From Ashinkailepas kermadecensis (taxonomy: Eukaryota > Arthropoda > Thecostraca > Neolepadidae), in NCBI GenBank assembly GCA_034440615.1, contig JAOTOM010002297.1, positions 33,520 to 97,519 of the forward strand: DNA of 64,000 nt, given 5' to 3'. The notes under the pieces were generated by a model. The model did not search any database, was not told the origin of the DNA, and worked only from the letters and a program-made list of their open reading frames with translations. Below, in pieces: positions 22,093 to 34,257 of the stretch (position 1 is its first letter; every line of letters begins with the position of its first letter). Both the position numbers and the translations under genes were made by a program.

Positions 22093-24640
22093 TTCTAAAG
22101 AAATGATGGGTGAAGTAGTCATTGCACCGAGTGCGATACGGATTAATTTATTTTGAATGGTGTCTAAAATGTGTAAGAAGGATGTGCTAGCACCAGTATA
22201 TACTACGGATCCATAATATATTATGGGTAGAACTAAAGATTTGTAAAGTAACAGAAGTGTATGCCGGTCGGCTCCAAGTGATGAAGAAGTGATGCATCGA
22301 AATAAATTCAGTTGGTCAAAACATTTGTTCTGGATGTGCTTGATGTGTTTATGCATTGAAAGCATACGGTCCAAAATAATACAAAGAAATTTAAACGAAT
22401 TTACAAAACATATATCATTCTTTCCGAGGTGAAGCGGTGTTTTTGGAATTGGACAGGGAGTGCATTTGCTAAATATCATGGTTGCAGATTTTGTAGCGGA
22501 AAAAATGAAACCATTCTTCAGGGACCATTGATATATTTTGTCTAGTGCGTTTTGCAGTTGAAATAAACAATGCTCGTAATTTTTTCCGGACCACAAAATT
22601 GCGCTGTCATCGGCAAACAAAGGATATGATACCTTAATAGGCATGTCGGCGAAAAGATCGTTAATGATGAGGTTGAATAAAACTGGTGAAATGCAGCTTC
22701 CCTGTGGTAGTCCATTTTGAAGAATGTGTTGATCGAAGATGGCTGACCGGCACCTGATGTGGAATGGACGAGTACCGGATATAAACCTACTAAATAATGA
22801 GCTAATTGTGCTTTTATACCGAGTTGCTGAATTTTGAAAAGTAATGCGGTTTTGAAAACCATATCGTAAGCTTTGCTTATGTCTAAAAATACTGCGACTG
22901 TGTGTTGATGTTTTTTTATAGCCTAGGCGGATGTCTGTTTCTAACCGAATAAGGTGATCTATTGTACTGCGTTCTCGCCGAAAACCACCTTGAAAGGGCG
23001 ATAGAAGTGAATTTGTTTCCAGGTTCGAGGTCAGTCATTTAATAACTATTCGTTCAAAAAGTTTTCCTAAACAACTGGTGAGTGCAATGGGTCGAAAATC
23101 ACTTGGGTTACTATGGTCTTTGGCTGGTTTTGGAATGGGGATGAGGATAGTTTTTCCATGCTTCAGGAAAGTTGTGATTTGACCATAATGAATTAAATGT
23201 GTCGGAGATGCATTGTTTGGTGTGGTCAGATAAATGTCGAAAGAAGGAATAATGCAATTTGTCAGGTCCTACTGAAGTGCTACCGGGGGAGGAAATGGCA
23301 TTCTCCAGTTCAGAAAGATGAAAAGAAGCATTGTAGTACTCGGTATTGTCGGAATCAAAGAGGTCGAAATTGGTGTGAAAAGTGTGTTGTGCATTTTGTA
23401 AGAAATTAGGTCGGTAGATCTCATCGGAGCTATTATGGGCTATGGTATCAGCTATGGTATTTACTATGGTTTGTGAGTCTGTAATGGTGAGATTGTGGAT
23501 TTTGAGAGCCTATAGATATTTGAATGGAGAGCGTCCGGACAAACGTCGGATTAATTGCCATATTTTACTTAAAGGTGATTGAAAAGTGAGCTGCTGTAAA
23601 TATGAGGACCATGAACGGCGCTTAGCATCGCAAATGATGCGTCGGGTTCTCGCACGTTCACGGTTACGGGTGGTTAAATTTTCTTGATCGGGATGTCGTA
23701 AATACTTCCTAAATGCTCTTTTTCGAACCGCAATTGCTTGTGAAATTTCTAGACACCACCAAGGTACTGGTTTTCGTTTTGTGAAAGGATTCGTGAGTGG
23801 AATTGTAGTGGATGCTGCTTCGAAAAGTGTGTGTGTAATTGAGTTGATGTTTTCGACGGGAGAAATGTTGTGGTTGTATTGAAAATAAGAAAGTGCCTGA
23901 AATATTGTCCAATCGGCTTTGGAAATTTTCCAGCGTGGGATAAAATCTGGTGTGCTATCAGTAGCAGTTGAAAAAGTGGGTATTAATTTGATGGGGTAGT
24001 GATCGCTGTCTTGAATGTCTGTGTCTATGGTCGAATCGAAATCGTTGGCCAGAGTTGGAGAGCAAATTGTCAAATCTATTGCAGTTTCTGTGTTGTGTCC
24101 GAGGTGAAAAAAAAGTTGGCTCTCCAGTGTTAAGTATTACTAAATTGTGTCGGTCCAAGATGTGTTGAATAATGTGTCCGCGAGTGTCTGGGTGTGTACA
24201 TTTTTTTATCCCATGCTGGGTTATGAGCGTTGAAATCGCCAAGTAAGATGAACGGGTTCTTGAAATTTGTGATGAAGTTTTCTAATTGTGTCAAAATGTT
24301 TGTGTTGTCTGTAGACGGTGGAATGTATAGTGAGCATACATGTATATTTCGACCATGTAAGCGGAATGTACAAGCTACGGCTTGTAACGATGAATGAAGT
24401 GTAATTTGTGTATGTGTGTAATAATTGTTAATGTAAAGGGCTGTACCACCACTGTGGTGTGATCCAGGGACCTCGTGGCGGTGCACCGAATAATTGAAAA
24501 GATTGAAATTATATGTATTGGTAGGCAAAAACCAGGTTTCTTGAAGTGCGATGAGAATCTGAGTTAAGTTGCTAAAAAGGTTTTCATTTCTGCAAATTTG
24601 GAAATCAAACTACGGTAGTTCCATTGTAGAAATTTGACAT
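22093..24640 (-). pseudogene. LINE copy 1 ORF2 remnants (endonuclease, reverse transcriptase)
   Basis: Successive minus-strand frames encode an apurinic-type endonuclease: KFLQWNYRSLISK at the start, then ILLGDFNAHNPAWD, then DSDHYPIKL. The reverse-transcriptase core follows in broken frames (22.5-23.4 kb), ending with SYPLFADDSAILW, whose FADD is the catalytic box. Stops and frameshifts separate the pieces, and the protein ends abruptly at 22093. Confidence 0.8.
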
Positions 24641-24842
24641 ATGTGAAAGGAAAGTTAATATTTGTCGGCACCTTTTGGTGCCTGGCGCAGCCACGATTGC
24701 AGCTCTGGCAGGCATGTGGGTTGGGTACGTACGGCGACGGTTGACCCGCCTGAGCCGTCCGACCGACCGGTGACCTTGGCAAGGTCACGGCGGTCGGCCA
24801 CTGCCGCGGGGGATTCCCGCCCGCTGGAATGTGTCGGTCGGG

Positions 24843-26214
24843 TCACGTGGGTGCTGGGCACGCAGGGCCCGATCGACGGCCCGTTGATGGTGAACGACAA
24901 TTTGCTCCCGCAGCGCAGTGACTGAGGGGCCTGTCACTCCTCCCTGGAGTGGTCCGCTTATTGGGAGCCGGAGTGGTCTGTGTGTTGGGAGCCAGGGTGG
25001 TTTGTGTCGGTGTGGTCAGTGGTGTAAGTTTTTTTAGTGGAGTTAAACCGGGAATCATGTCAGTTTGAATCGAGGTAGAAGTAGTGTTGCCGCGACGAGT
25101 TGGGGGAGCAACGATGGCCGCTTGGGCGTAATTTTTTGTTGACGGGGAGGTGGCTTCGACAGACCGTCGGGCCTGGGGGTATGACACCCCAGTCGTGGCC
25201 TTGGCAGCGCAGACCTCCTTCTCCTTGCGCCAAACTGTGCAGAGGGGTGATGTGGTCAGGTGATCGGAGGTGTTGCAGTTCAGGCAGTGGGTAGGTTTGG
25301 AGCAGGTGGATTCGGGATGAGGTGGGTCGCCGCACTTGGGGCAGCGGGCTGTTTGGCGGCATGTCTTACTGCCATGGCCGAAGCGCTGATAGTTAAAACA
25401 GCGGAGAGGATTGGGGATAAAGACACGGACTGGATATCGAAGGTAACCTGAGAGGTGTGTATTGGGAAGAGTTGTAGAGTTGAACGTAAGGACTAGGAGA
25501 CTCATGTCACGTTTCTGACCATCTTTCAAGGATGTAATGCGGCGGACGTGGGTCACTCCCTCCGGCCTGAGCTCCACCTGAATATCTTCCTCAGACATGA
25601 AGCGGAGCTCCGGCGCGAAGACGGTGCCCTTGGTGTTGTTGCCGTTGGAGTGGAGTGAAATGGTTACGGATTTACCACAAAATGTGGTGGTACGGACGAG
25701 GGCTTTGGTATGGGCTCGGGTTTGGGTTTTGATGACGAGGGTTCCGTTGGCTGGGGCTTCAATGTCAGGATTGGCTAAGGAGCAAATGGGGAGGAGTTGC
25801 TTGGTTGGCCAGAAAACATTGACACGACGAAAGGAGACGGACTCCTCGACTGGCTTTACCACGATGTATGATCCAGCACTGCCGAGGTATGGTTCGATAG
25901 GTTCAGGTTGGGAGGACGTGGTCTGGTTCGAGCGTGGGTCAGCGGCGTGGAGAGTGATGGTTTGGTCTGGATTCCGAGGCGAGGTCGTGGTCTTGGGAAA
26001 CGAGCAGAGTTCGGTGAGGCACAAAGGGCTTCCATGGCGTCATCCAAAGGAATAGTCCGGTGCAGGTCATCAATGTGGGTATCATGAGATGGGGCATCAT
26101 GGGCCGATTCCGGGGTCGTGCGATGGCCATCTTGTGTTGTGAGTGTTGGGAATTCAGAGTCAGAGTCCGTTGGCGAGCATGGGTCAGCGTCCTTTTTTTT
26201 CGTTTTTTCCCCAT
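24843..26214 (-). pseudogene. LINE copy 1 ORF1, zinc-knuckle gag-like protein
   Basis: ORF1 starts at ATG 26214 with a basic MGKKRKKR start and changes phase near 26020 before the long frame 26024-24843. The C-terminal half contains nucleic-acid-binding Cys/His motifs (CFNYQRFGHGSKTC, CPKCGDPPHPESTC, CLNCNTSDHLTTSPLC). The first cluster reads CFNY where the other copies have CFNC, so one knuckle has lost a cysteine. In I-type LINEs this protein coats the element RNA. The frameshift suggests an inactive copy. Confidence 0.8.
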
Positions 26215-26581
26215 CGCGGGGAAAAACCCCACCTAATGTGACTTAAATAAAGATGAAAACGCACAGGAACACAGGGAACGGAAGTACAATGAAGATGAAA
26301 AACGCGTGGAGGGACGGGTGTCAACCCTAGAAAGAAAGAAGCGAAAAGAGCGACGGATGTCACTCCACGAAAATGAAAAATCAACTGCAATGACCAGCAG
26401 TCAGTCAGGCCAAAACTGGCACGGCGGGGTAATCAGTTTGCTCTGGCGATTTGCGCTCAAATAGTACTGAATACTCCATGAGACGCCCGGCTTTGATTTT
26501 ATTATTGTAGGCACTTCGGCTTGCTCAGGCCATTTCGTGCCGTGAGTAGAATTAATTAAAATTTATGTTATGACAGTCAGT

Positions 26582-29500
26582 TTATAGCTCTTGAAGCAAG
26601 TTGTTTTTTCGGAGAAAAATGACAAGTAGATTGATGAGGAAAGGGTGCTGATCTCCTAATAGTGTGGATAAAGAAAAGGGGATGTTGTGTGTACGGCAAT
26701 AGTTGGTAAGTGTTTTTGCTATGGTCATGGTAACCTTAACAGTGTAGGAGAATATGTGAAACTGTAAGATGGTGTTGCATGATAGGCATGAATGTCGAGG
26801 TGAAGCAGTGTAAATATATCGATGGGTCAGAAAAGTATGTGCAATGCGGAGCCGTGATATAACTTTTTCTTCTTGTCTGTTTTTATATATGATGTGGTCC
26901 AATTATCAATGACGGGTTTGATGAAACGCAATCGTGTGTGGTTTGTAATTTCAGCCCATTGTTGGTTCCAAAAATGTCGGATGCTCTGTTTTATTGTTGA
27001 TTTAAGTCCTTCAAAATGTTGTGGAATTTCTGTGATGTGTGGTAATTGTAATGATTGTTCTGCAAGATGATCTTCTTCCTCGTTTCCTGGGATGCCGCAG
27101 TGACTGATCATCCACAGGAAACGGACCATGACACCCATCAGCTGAAATGTTCCTGGTGCATCATAAATTGAAATATGGCAATGATGTGAAAACTAAAGTG
27201 ACGAAATAGATTGTAAAACAGATTTAGAGTCCGAAAAAATGACGACGTTGTGCATGGGGTGACAGAGAAAACGGTTGCGAACATAACGGAGGGCAATGAG
27301 GATGGCGTGTAATTCGGCGATGAAAATGGAGGTCCCGTCTGGCAAGCGATGCTGTTTTGTGTGTGTACCTGAAACATTTGCATTTCATGTGCAATTTGCG
27401 TCTTTGGATTCGCCGGTGAAAACAAAAGGAACATGGCGAAAACGAGAACGAAACTGGTGAAATTTTTTTCGGCGTATTCTGGAGAAAGCTTTGATTTTGA
27501 AGTGGTGGTGAGATAGAAAGTATGTCTTTTGGTCATCTGCCACGGTGGTGTAGTTGGTGGATAAAGAGCAGTAATGTGTGGAATGTTGTATTGGAGTTGT
27601 GTAAAAAATGTTTTAATGCGTGAAGCTATGGTAAGGCCGGTTCGCTTTTCGGCGGGACCTAAATATTCGTGGTGTAAATTTGGCACAATTTGTAAAGATG
27701 CGTGTGTGGGGTGGTGTTCTTTAATTGAATTTTTGCGGGATACCTGAGTGTTTGTTGAATTCTTCGGAGAGCTAATGGTGGAGTTCCTGTTTCGATTTGT
27801 AAAGAAGTAATGGGACACGTGGTCATTGCACCAAGTGCTATGTGAATAAATTTATTTTCTAAGGTGTCCAAAAGTTTCAAAGCGGAGGTACTGCCACTTG
27901 CATAAACTACGAAGCCACATTCTATGATGGGAAGAACCAAGGATTTGTATAATTGTAATAGCGTGTGACGATCGGATCCGAAAGATGAAGACGTAATACA
28001 GCGAAATAAATTGAGTCAGTGAAAACATTTGGTCTGGATGTGTTTGACGTGCTGGTGCATGGAAAGCTTGCGATCGAAAATAACACAAGGAAATTTGAAC
28101 GAATTTACAAAATGTATGTCAGTGTTTCCGAGGTGAAGTGGTGTTTCTGTATTTGGGGCACGGAGTTGATTTGCTGAATATCATTGTGGCAGATTTTGGA
28201 GCTGAAAATGTGAAACCGTATTTGATAGACCATCGATGTATCCGGCAAGTGCGTTTTGAAGTCTAAATAAGCAATGTATTTCATTTTTATCTGTGCACCA
28301 AATTGCGCTGTCATCTGCAAAAAGGGAGTGTGATATCTGAGGTGGCATGTCGGTGAAAATATCGTTAATGATGATGTTGAATAAGACTGGTGATAAACAG
28401 CTTCCCTGTGGTAATCCGTTTTTCATTAAATGTAGCTCGGAAATCGCTCACCTGCACCGGAGATGAAAATGACGGGAACCAGACAAAAATCCTAATAAAT
28501 AATGACCTAAATTTCCTTTCACGCCGAAGTGAAGAGTTTGAAATTAATGCTGGCTTGTATACCATGTCATATGCTTTGCTAATGTCTAAAAATGCTGCTA
28601 TGGTGTGTTCATGTTTTTTTTATAACCAATGCGGATGTCAGTTTCTAATCGAATGAGATGATCTATTGTTCTGTGGTCATGACAAAAGCCGCATTGAATT
28701 GGAGATAAAAGATAATTTCTTTTCAAGTACCAGGTCAGTCTTTTTACAATCATACGTTCTAAAAGTTTTCCTAGACAACTCGTGAGAGCGATGGGTCGAA
28801 AACTGTTGGGGTTGCTGTGTTTTTTGCCGGGTTTTGGAATAGGAATGATGAGGGCTTCCTTCCAGGATTCGGGGAAAGTACGGCCAGACCATAATGCATT
28901 AAATGTTTGTGAGATGCAACGTTTTGTGTCGCTGGATAAATGTCTGAAAAGTAATAATGTAAATTGTCGGGACCTACAGAAGTATTACCGGCGGAGGAAA
29001 TTGCAGAATCCAGTTCTGAAACTTGAAAAGGGATATTGTATGTTTCAGTGTTGTCCGAATCGAATTGTGCCAAATCGGTGTGAAATGTGTGTTGTGCATT
29101 TTGTATAAATTCCGGTCTGTAGTTGTCATAGCTACTGTGAGCCATGGTGTCCGCTATTGTATTTACTATTGTTCGTGGGTCTGTAATTGTGGTGTTTTGA
29201 ATTTTGAGGGCCGGGAGTGATTTAAATGGGGTGCGTCCTGATAATCGGCGGATTAACTGCCAGATTTTGGTTAAAGGTGTTTGAGAGGTGAGTTGCTGTA
29301 AATATAATGAGCATGAACGGCGACGAGCTTCGCGAATGATGCGGCATGTCTTCGCACGTTCATAATTACGGTTGACTAAATTTTGTTAGTCGGGATGGCG
29401 TAAATATGTTCTAAATTATCTTCTTCTTGCGGCTATTGCTCGGGAAACTTCTATCGACCACCAGGGGACTGGTGTTCTTTTTGTGAAAGGTTTTGTTAGT

Positions 29501-30413
29501 GGAATAGCGGTGGAAGCTGCTTCGAAAAGTGTTGTTGTAACTTGATTGATGTTTTCGACAGCAGAAATGTTGGGATTGTATTGAATATGTGAAAGTTCCT
29601 GAAATGTTGTTCAATCGGCCTTCGAAATTTTCCAGCGGGGGATAAAACTGGGTGTGGTATATGCCGCAGTTGAAAATGTGGGTGTTAATTTGATGGGGTA
29701 GTGATCGCTGTCATGAATATCACTGCCTATGGTCCAATCATAATCATTGACCGGAGTCGGAAGCATATTGATAAATCAATAGCTTTTTCTGTATTATGTC
29801 CAAGGTAAAAAAAGTTGGTTCTCCGGTGTTCAGTAATACTAAATTATGTCGGTCTAAAATTTGTTCAATGATGCGGCCACGAGTGTCTGTAAGTGTGCGT
29901 GTAAGTGTGCGTGTAAGTGTGCGTGTAAGTGTGCGTGTACGAGTGCGTGTAAGTGTGCGTCTGTAAGTGTGCGTGTAACCCACGCTGGGCTATGCGCATT
30001 ACAATTGCCAAGTAATATGAAAGGATTCTTGAATTGTGTTATGAGGTTTTCTAATGGTATCAAAATGTTTGTATTATCTGTTTATGGTGGAATATAGATC
30101 GAACAAACATCTACATTTCTTCCATGTAGTCGCAAAGTGCAGGCTACCGCCTGTAAGGGTGAATTGAGTGTAATTTGGTTGTGTGTAAAATCATTGTTAA
30201 TGTTTAGGGCTGTACCGCCATTGCGGTGTGGTCCACGGACCTCGTCGCAACGGTACAGAGAGTAATTAAAGAGATTGAAATTATATGTATCTGTGGATAA
30301 AACCAAGTTTCTTTAATTGCAATAAAAATAGGTGTGAGAATGCTAAAGAATGCCTCAATTTCGGCCCATTTTGATATCAAACTGCGACAATTCCATTGTA
30401 ATAATACGGACAT
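26582..30413 (-). pseudogene. LINE copy 2 ORF2 remnants: endonuclease, RT, RNase H
   Basis: Minus-strand frames in order encode the endonuclease start (LLQWNCRSLISKWAE, 30413 downward), the endonuclease core, reverse transcriptase (SSAGNTSVGPDNLHYY near 29.0 kb; SHSLFADDSAIW near 28.3 kb) and a C-terminal RNase H region (FLWMISHCGIPGNEEEDHL near 27.1 kb). The final stop is at 26582. A 12-bp tandem expansion interrupts the endonuclease at 29.88-29.98 kb. Many frameshifts show the copy is inactive. Confidence 0.8.
29881..29985. repeat. 12-bp tandem repeat inside the endonuclease
   Basis: About seven units of GTGTGCGTGTAA, encoding Thr-Arg-Thr-Leu on the minus strand, lie where copies 1 and 3 have ordinary endonuclease sequence. 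This is replication-slippage expansion after the copy was inserted. Confidence 0.85.
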
Positions 30414-30549
30414 ATGTTCTAAAAATTAATGTTTGTGCGCACCTGTCGGTGCGTGCCTGATCCATGCGTGGAGGTCAGGCGGGCGTGTGGATTGATCTTG
30501 GACGGCTCCACCCGAGCCGTCCGGCTGATCGGTGACCTTGGCGGCCGGC

Positions 30550-31535
30550 TCACGACGGCCGGCCATTGCCGCGGGGGATTCCCGTTGGCTGGGTGTCGGT
30601 CGGGTCACGTGGTCGCCGGCCGGCACCGGGCGCGCCGGGCTCGGTCGGCGGGCCCGGCGGTTTGTTTGGTCGGAATGGTCTGTGTTTTGAGCCAGGGTGG
30701 TTTGTGTAGGTGTGGTGAGTGGTGCAAGTTTTATGTATTGGAGCTAAACCGGGAATCATGTCAGTTTGGATCGAGGTAGTAGTAGTGTTGACGCGACGTG
30801 TGGGAGAAGCAACGGTGGCCGCCTGGGCATACGTTTTAGTTGATGGAGAGGCTGCCTCGACAGACCATCGGACCTGGGGGTATGACACCCCGGCCGTGGC
30901 CTTGACAGCGCAGACCTCCTTCTCCTTGCGCCATACTGGACAGAGGGATGATGTGGTCAGGTGGTCGGATGTGTTGCAGTTGAGACAGTGGACAGATTTG
31001 GAGCAGGTGGAATCATGATGGGGTGGTTCACCACACTTTGGGCAGCGGGCTGTTTGGCGACATGTGTTGCTGCCATGGCCGAAGCGCTGGCAGTTAAAAC
31101 AGCGCAGAGGATTGGGAATAAAGACATGGACTTGGAATCGGATGTAGCCGGCGAGGAGGGTCTTGGGATGAGTGGTACTATTGAAGGTAAGGACAAGGAG
31201 GCTCGTATCACGTTTCTGGCCGTCTTTGAAGGAAGTGATGCGTCGGACGTGGGTCACCCCCTCTGGCCTGAGCTCCGCCTGGATATCTTCCTCAGACATG
31301 AAGCGGAGCTCCGGCGCGAAGACGGTGCCCTTGGTGGTGTTGCGGCTGGAATGGAGAGTGATGGTGACGGATTTTCCACAAAACGCGATGGTGCGCAGGA
31401 GGGCTTTGGTTTGGGCTCGGGATTGGATTTGAATGACCAAGGTTCCGTTCGCAGGGGCTTCAATGTCGGGATTGGATAGGGAGCAGATGGCAAGTTGTTT
31501 AGTCGGCCAGGAAACGTTGATACGGCGAAAGGAAA
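30550..31535 (-). pseudogene. LINE copy 2 ORF1, 3' part
   Basis: The zinc-knuckle half of ORF1 is separated from its 5' part (33870-34257) by the CR1-like insertion. It contains intact CFNCQRFGHGSNTC, CPKCGEPPHHDSTC and CLNCNTSDHLTTSSLC motifs. The C-terminus differs from copies 1 and 3, with Pro/Gly-rich sequence. Confidence 0.8.
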
Positions 31536-33869
31536 TCAATCATATATCAATCAATCATATATTGAGGTCTCCATAGTCCAGGCAATGTAGAAACAAGGCA
31601 TGTACGTCATGGCTTTTCAGCCCTCTCGTCAAATCACAGTTGAAAATATAAGATAAAATGCCTACTGACCGTCTCCTGATTTAAAATCTAACAATAATAA
31701 AGCACATTCGAGATGAGCGTATGCAGCACTATATCACGGGTAGCCAGCATCCTTCCTCAACTTCTCATTCCATGCCGCGATTGCCCTGTATGGGAAGTTG
31801 TGTCTGGCGAATTCAGTCCTAATCCTAGGTAGCTCGAGCATATCTGCGTCTGTACCTCGTGTCCGCCTACTGGAGACTTCGTCACGACGGGTGAGACACT
31901 CTGCCAAGCTAGGAGGGACGGATGTAGACAAGAGCCTCTCGACCATGGCCACATCCCGCTCTTCGACCATACTCTCGACCCTCGGCCATCCCAGCGCCTC
32001 AAGGGTGGGCGTTATGTGTTCTCGTCTGTGCTGGCCGGAAACGATACGAGCGCCGAAATTTATGATCTTTTGAATTATGTATTTTTGCGATTTGTTACAA
32101 CCTCCCCAAACTGTCAAACAATACTGAAGGTGTGGGAAAACGAGAGCCTGAACGAGAAGTTTCTTTGTCTCACGCGGAATTTTGTGACGTAATTTTGAAA
32201 GCCCGACGAGAACAAAATAACACCGCCGAGTGACCTGCGACACTTGCTTTTCCCATGTAAGAGCCGAATCCACGAATACCCCTAGAATCTTAGCGTGAGG
32301 CGAAGCCTCAATTTTGTTGTTTCCGAACTGGATGCTGAACGGGGCTGACTTTTTGCGCAGGGGTTTAATGATCAAGAGCTCAGTTTTGCTTGGGTTAATT
32401 TTGAGTCGGCTCTGAGTGAACCAATTTTGGGCGACGCTGAGTGTGTCTTCGACACGCTGTATAAGCCTGGAAATATCCGAATCAGAGTCCAAAAATTGAA
32501 TGTCATCTGCATAAGAAACTTGTTTACCACAATTTAGATGTGAGACCAGATCATTAGTGACAATCAAAAATAATTTTGGTCCCAGCTGGGACCCCTGGAC
32601 GACGCCGTGCGTCACCGGCAGGGGTCCAGCGGAACTGTCCTTAATTATTTGGGTGCGGTCACTCAGCCAGTCCCTGAACCAGTGGTCACTGATCCCGTAC
32701 CAACCGAGTTTGTCCAGAAGACGGTCGTGCTCCACCGAGTCAAAGGCACGGGACGTATCAGCGGTCAACAAGACGGAAATCTGACCACGATCGCGGTTTG
32801 ACGTCAAGTACGACATTGTCTCCAACATGGCGGTTTCGGTTGAGTGGCCGGAGCGAAAGCCGTGTTGATTTCTAACAAATACATGATGTCTATCCAAATA
32901 AGCCGACAACTGCAAATTTACCAGTCTTTCACATAGTTTGCCAGCGACATTGAGAATTGAAATGGGCCTAAAGTTAGCTGGGTCAGTGCGATCTCCTTTT
33001 TTGTGCAAAGGTAACACAATTGCTTCCTTCCACTCAGCCGGCACCTCTCCAGATCTTAGCGAGCTGTTTACCACATGTAAAAGGTGCGGTCCTATGACAG
33101 GGAATGTCAACCTCAGCATATCGATCGTGATGCCATCACTACCGCACGCGCGTGACTTTACACTACTAAGCGCCAGCGACAATTCTGGTAGCCTCAACGT
33201 CCGCACCTGAAAAGAATCCGCACACACCAGCGGAGGGCGTGGGTACAGTGGCGACCACTGCTCTCGCTGAGCCAGATCACTAGCGACATCTGCTCCCGCA
33301 CGGACAAAGAATGAGTTCAGTTCAGATGCCCATGTCGGATTACTATGAGGTGGTGATGCGGTTCTGGGTTCCGGTTTCTTCGAGGCCACGAGAAACTTGC
33401 GGATGTCCTGCCAAGTCATCGATCTGCTGTTCCGGTAGGACGTGGCGAAGAACTCGGTGCTGGCCTTGCACTGAGCTCTCTTCACGGCGTTTCTCGCGTC
33501 CCTGAAGGCTTGCTGTTTGGTGTCATCACCCCTGTCCTGGTCACGCTCCTCCCGGGCTCTGTCTCGGTTGGCCATGCACTCCCTGAGCACTTCGTTGTTT
33601 TCTAGCCAGGGCAGAGGTGGGTGAGTCAGCTTCACGGTTCGAAGCGGCATGTGCGCGTCGATGATGGGCCCCCATGTCGCTTGCCACGCTTGCCACTTCT
33701 CCGCGGTGGTCTCAGCGCTGTAGACATGGTCCCAGTCTGCTAGTAGCATGTCTAGACACAGGGCGTCAGCGTCGACTCGTGTGGTTGAGCGGACGGTAAT
33801 GATCCGAGGCTTCCGTCGTTCGCGTTTCACGGTGAAATTTACCGCGACAACGTCGTGGTCGCTGATTGA
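31536..33869 (-). mobile_element. 5'-truncated CR1-like LINE inserted in ORF1 of copy 2
   Basis: A 2,334-bp insertion flanked by GGAAA (31531-31535 and 33870-33874), which is the likely short target duplication. On the minus strand it starts within the endonuclease C-terminus, runs through reverse transcriptase and ends in a short direct-repeat tail (units of ATATATGATTGATTG). Tandem oligomer tails and the lack of RNase H fit the CR1/L2 group, not the I-type host element. Confidence 0.85.
31734..33869 (-). CDS. CR1-like LINE ORF2 fragment: reverse transcriptase
   Basis: About 711 codons without interruption to the stop at 31734. The start is the endonuclease motif SDHDVVAVNF, whose upstream part is lost by 5' truncation. 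Reverse-transcriptase landmarks include NFRPISILNVAGKL, NQHGFRSGHSTETA, the motif A region LTADTSRAFDSVEH, VVQGSQLGPKLF and the catalytic VSYADDIQF. No RNase H follows. The frame is open at its 5' end into host-LINE ORF1 (to 34142), a fusion created by insertion. The intact frame implies a younger insertion than the surrounding I-type copies. Confidence 0.9.
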   Translation of the reverse strand, partial: SISDHDVVAVNFTVKRERRKPRIITVRSTTRVDADALCLDMLLADWDHVYSAETTAEKWQAWQATWGPIIDAHMPLRTVKLTHPPLPWLENNEVLRECMANRDRAREERDQDRGDDTKQQAFRDARNAVKRAQCKASTEFFATSYRNSRSMTWQDIRKFLVASKKPEPRTASPPHSNPTWASELNSFFVRAGADVASDLAQREQWSPLYPRPPLVCADSFQVRTLRLPELSLALSSVKSRACGSDGITIDMLRLTFPVIGPHLLHVVNSSLRSGEVPAEWKEAIVLPLHKKGDRTDPANFRPISILNVAGKLCERLVNLQLSAYLDRHHVFVRNQHGFRSGHSTETAMLETMSYLTSNRDRGQISVLLTADTSRAFDSVEHDRLLDKLGWYGISDHWFRDWLSDRTQIIKDSSAGPLPVTHGVVQGSQLGPKLFLIVTNDLVSHLNCGKQVSYADDIQFLDSDSDISRLIQRVEDTLSVAQNWFTQSRLKINPSKTELLIIKPLRKKSAPFSIQFGNNKIEASPHAKILGVFVDSALTWEKQVSQVTRRCYFVLVGLSKLRHKIPRETKKLLVQALVFPHLQYCLTVWGGCNKSQKYIIQKIINFGARIVSGQHRREHITPTLEALGWPRVESMVEERDVAMVERLLSTSVPPSLAECLTRRDEVSSRRTRGTDADMLELPRIRTEFARHNFPYRAIAAWNEKLRKDAGYP

Positions 33870-34257
33870 GGAAACGGACTCTTCAACAGGCTTGACGACG
33901 ATGTACGGGCCAGCACTGTCGAGGTAGGGTTCAATAGGCTGGATGGGTTCAGCTTGGGAGGGCGTGGTTTGGTTAGAGCGTGGGTCAGCGGCGTGGAGAG
34001 TGATAGTCTGGTCTGGATTGCGAGACGAGGTCGTGGTCTTGGGACGAGCAGGGGTCGGCGAGGCGCAAAGGGCTTCCATGGCGTCATCAAGGGGAATTGT
34101 CCGGCGTGGGTTATCACCTGGTTGTGTCGAGAGGTTGGGCATCAGGGGTCAAGTCCGGGGTCGCGCAATGGTCATCCGGTGTGGTAAGCGGGGGAAACTC
34201 AGACTCGGAGTCCTGTGGCGAGCCGGGGTCATTTTCCTTTTTCCTCTTTTTGCCCAT
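33870..34257 (-). pseudogene. LINE copy 2 ORF1, 5' part
   Basis: The 5' part of ORF1 starts at ATG 34257 (MGKKRKKE type, basic). It contains the conserved IPLDDAMEALCASP and YIVVKPVEESVS segments, the latter ending at the CR1-like insertion. A phase change is needed before 34142. Confidence 0.75.

Larger units (their letters stand above)
22093..26491 (-). mobile_element. I-clade-like LINE copy 1 (3'-truncated)
   Basis: The first of three related LINE copies on the minus strand. Its 5' end (GCCGGGCGTCTCATGGAG) lies at 26491, directly against the 3' tail of copy 2. ORF1 and ORF2 follow. Homology stops near 22093 inside reverse transcriptase, where a BEL integrase scrap begins; RNase H and the 3' UTR are missing. 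Loss of the 3' end is unusual for LINEs and implies a later rearrangement or a deletion. Confidence 0.8.

Noticed and set aside
25060..26055. Plus-strand frames opposite LINE ORF1
   Set aside because: They are antisense shadows of the zinc-knuckle ORF1 and recur in all three LINE copies for that reason.
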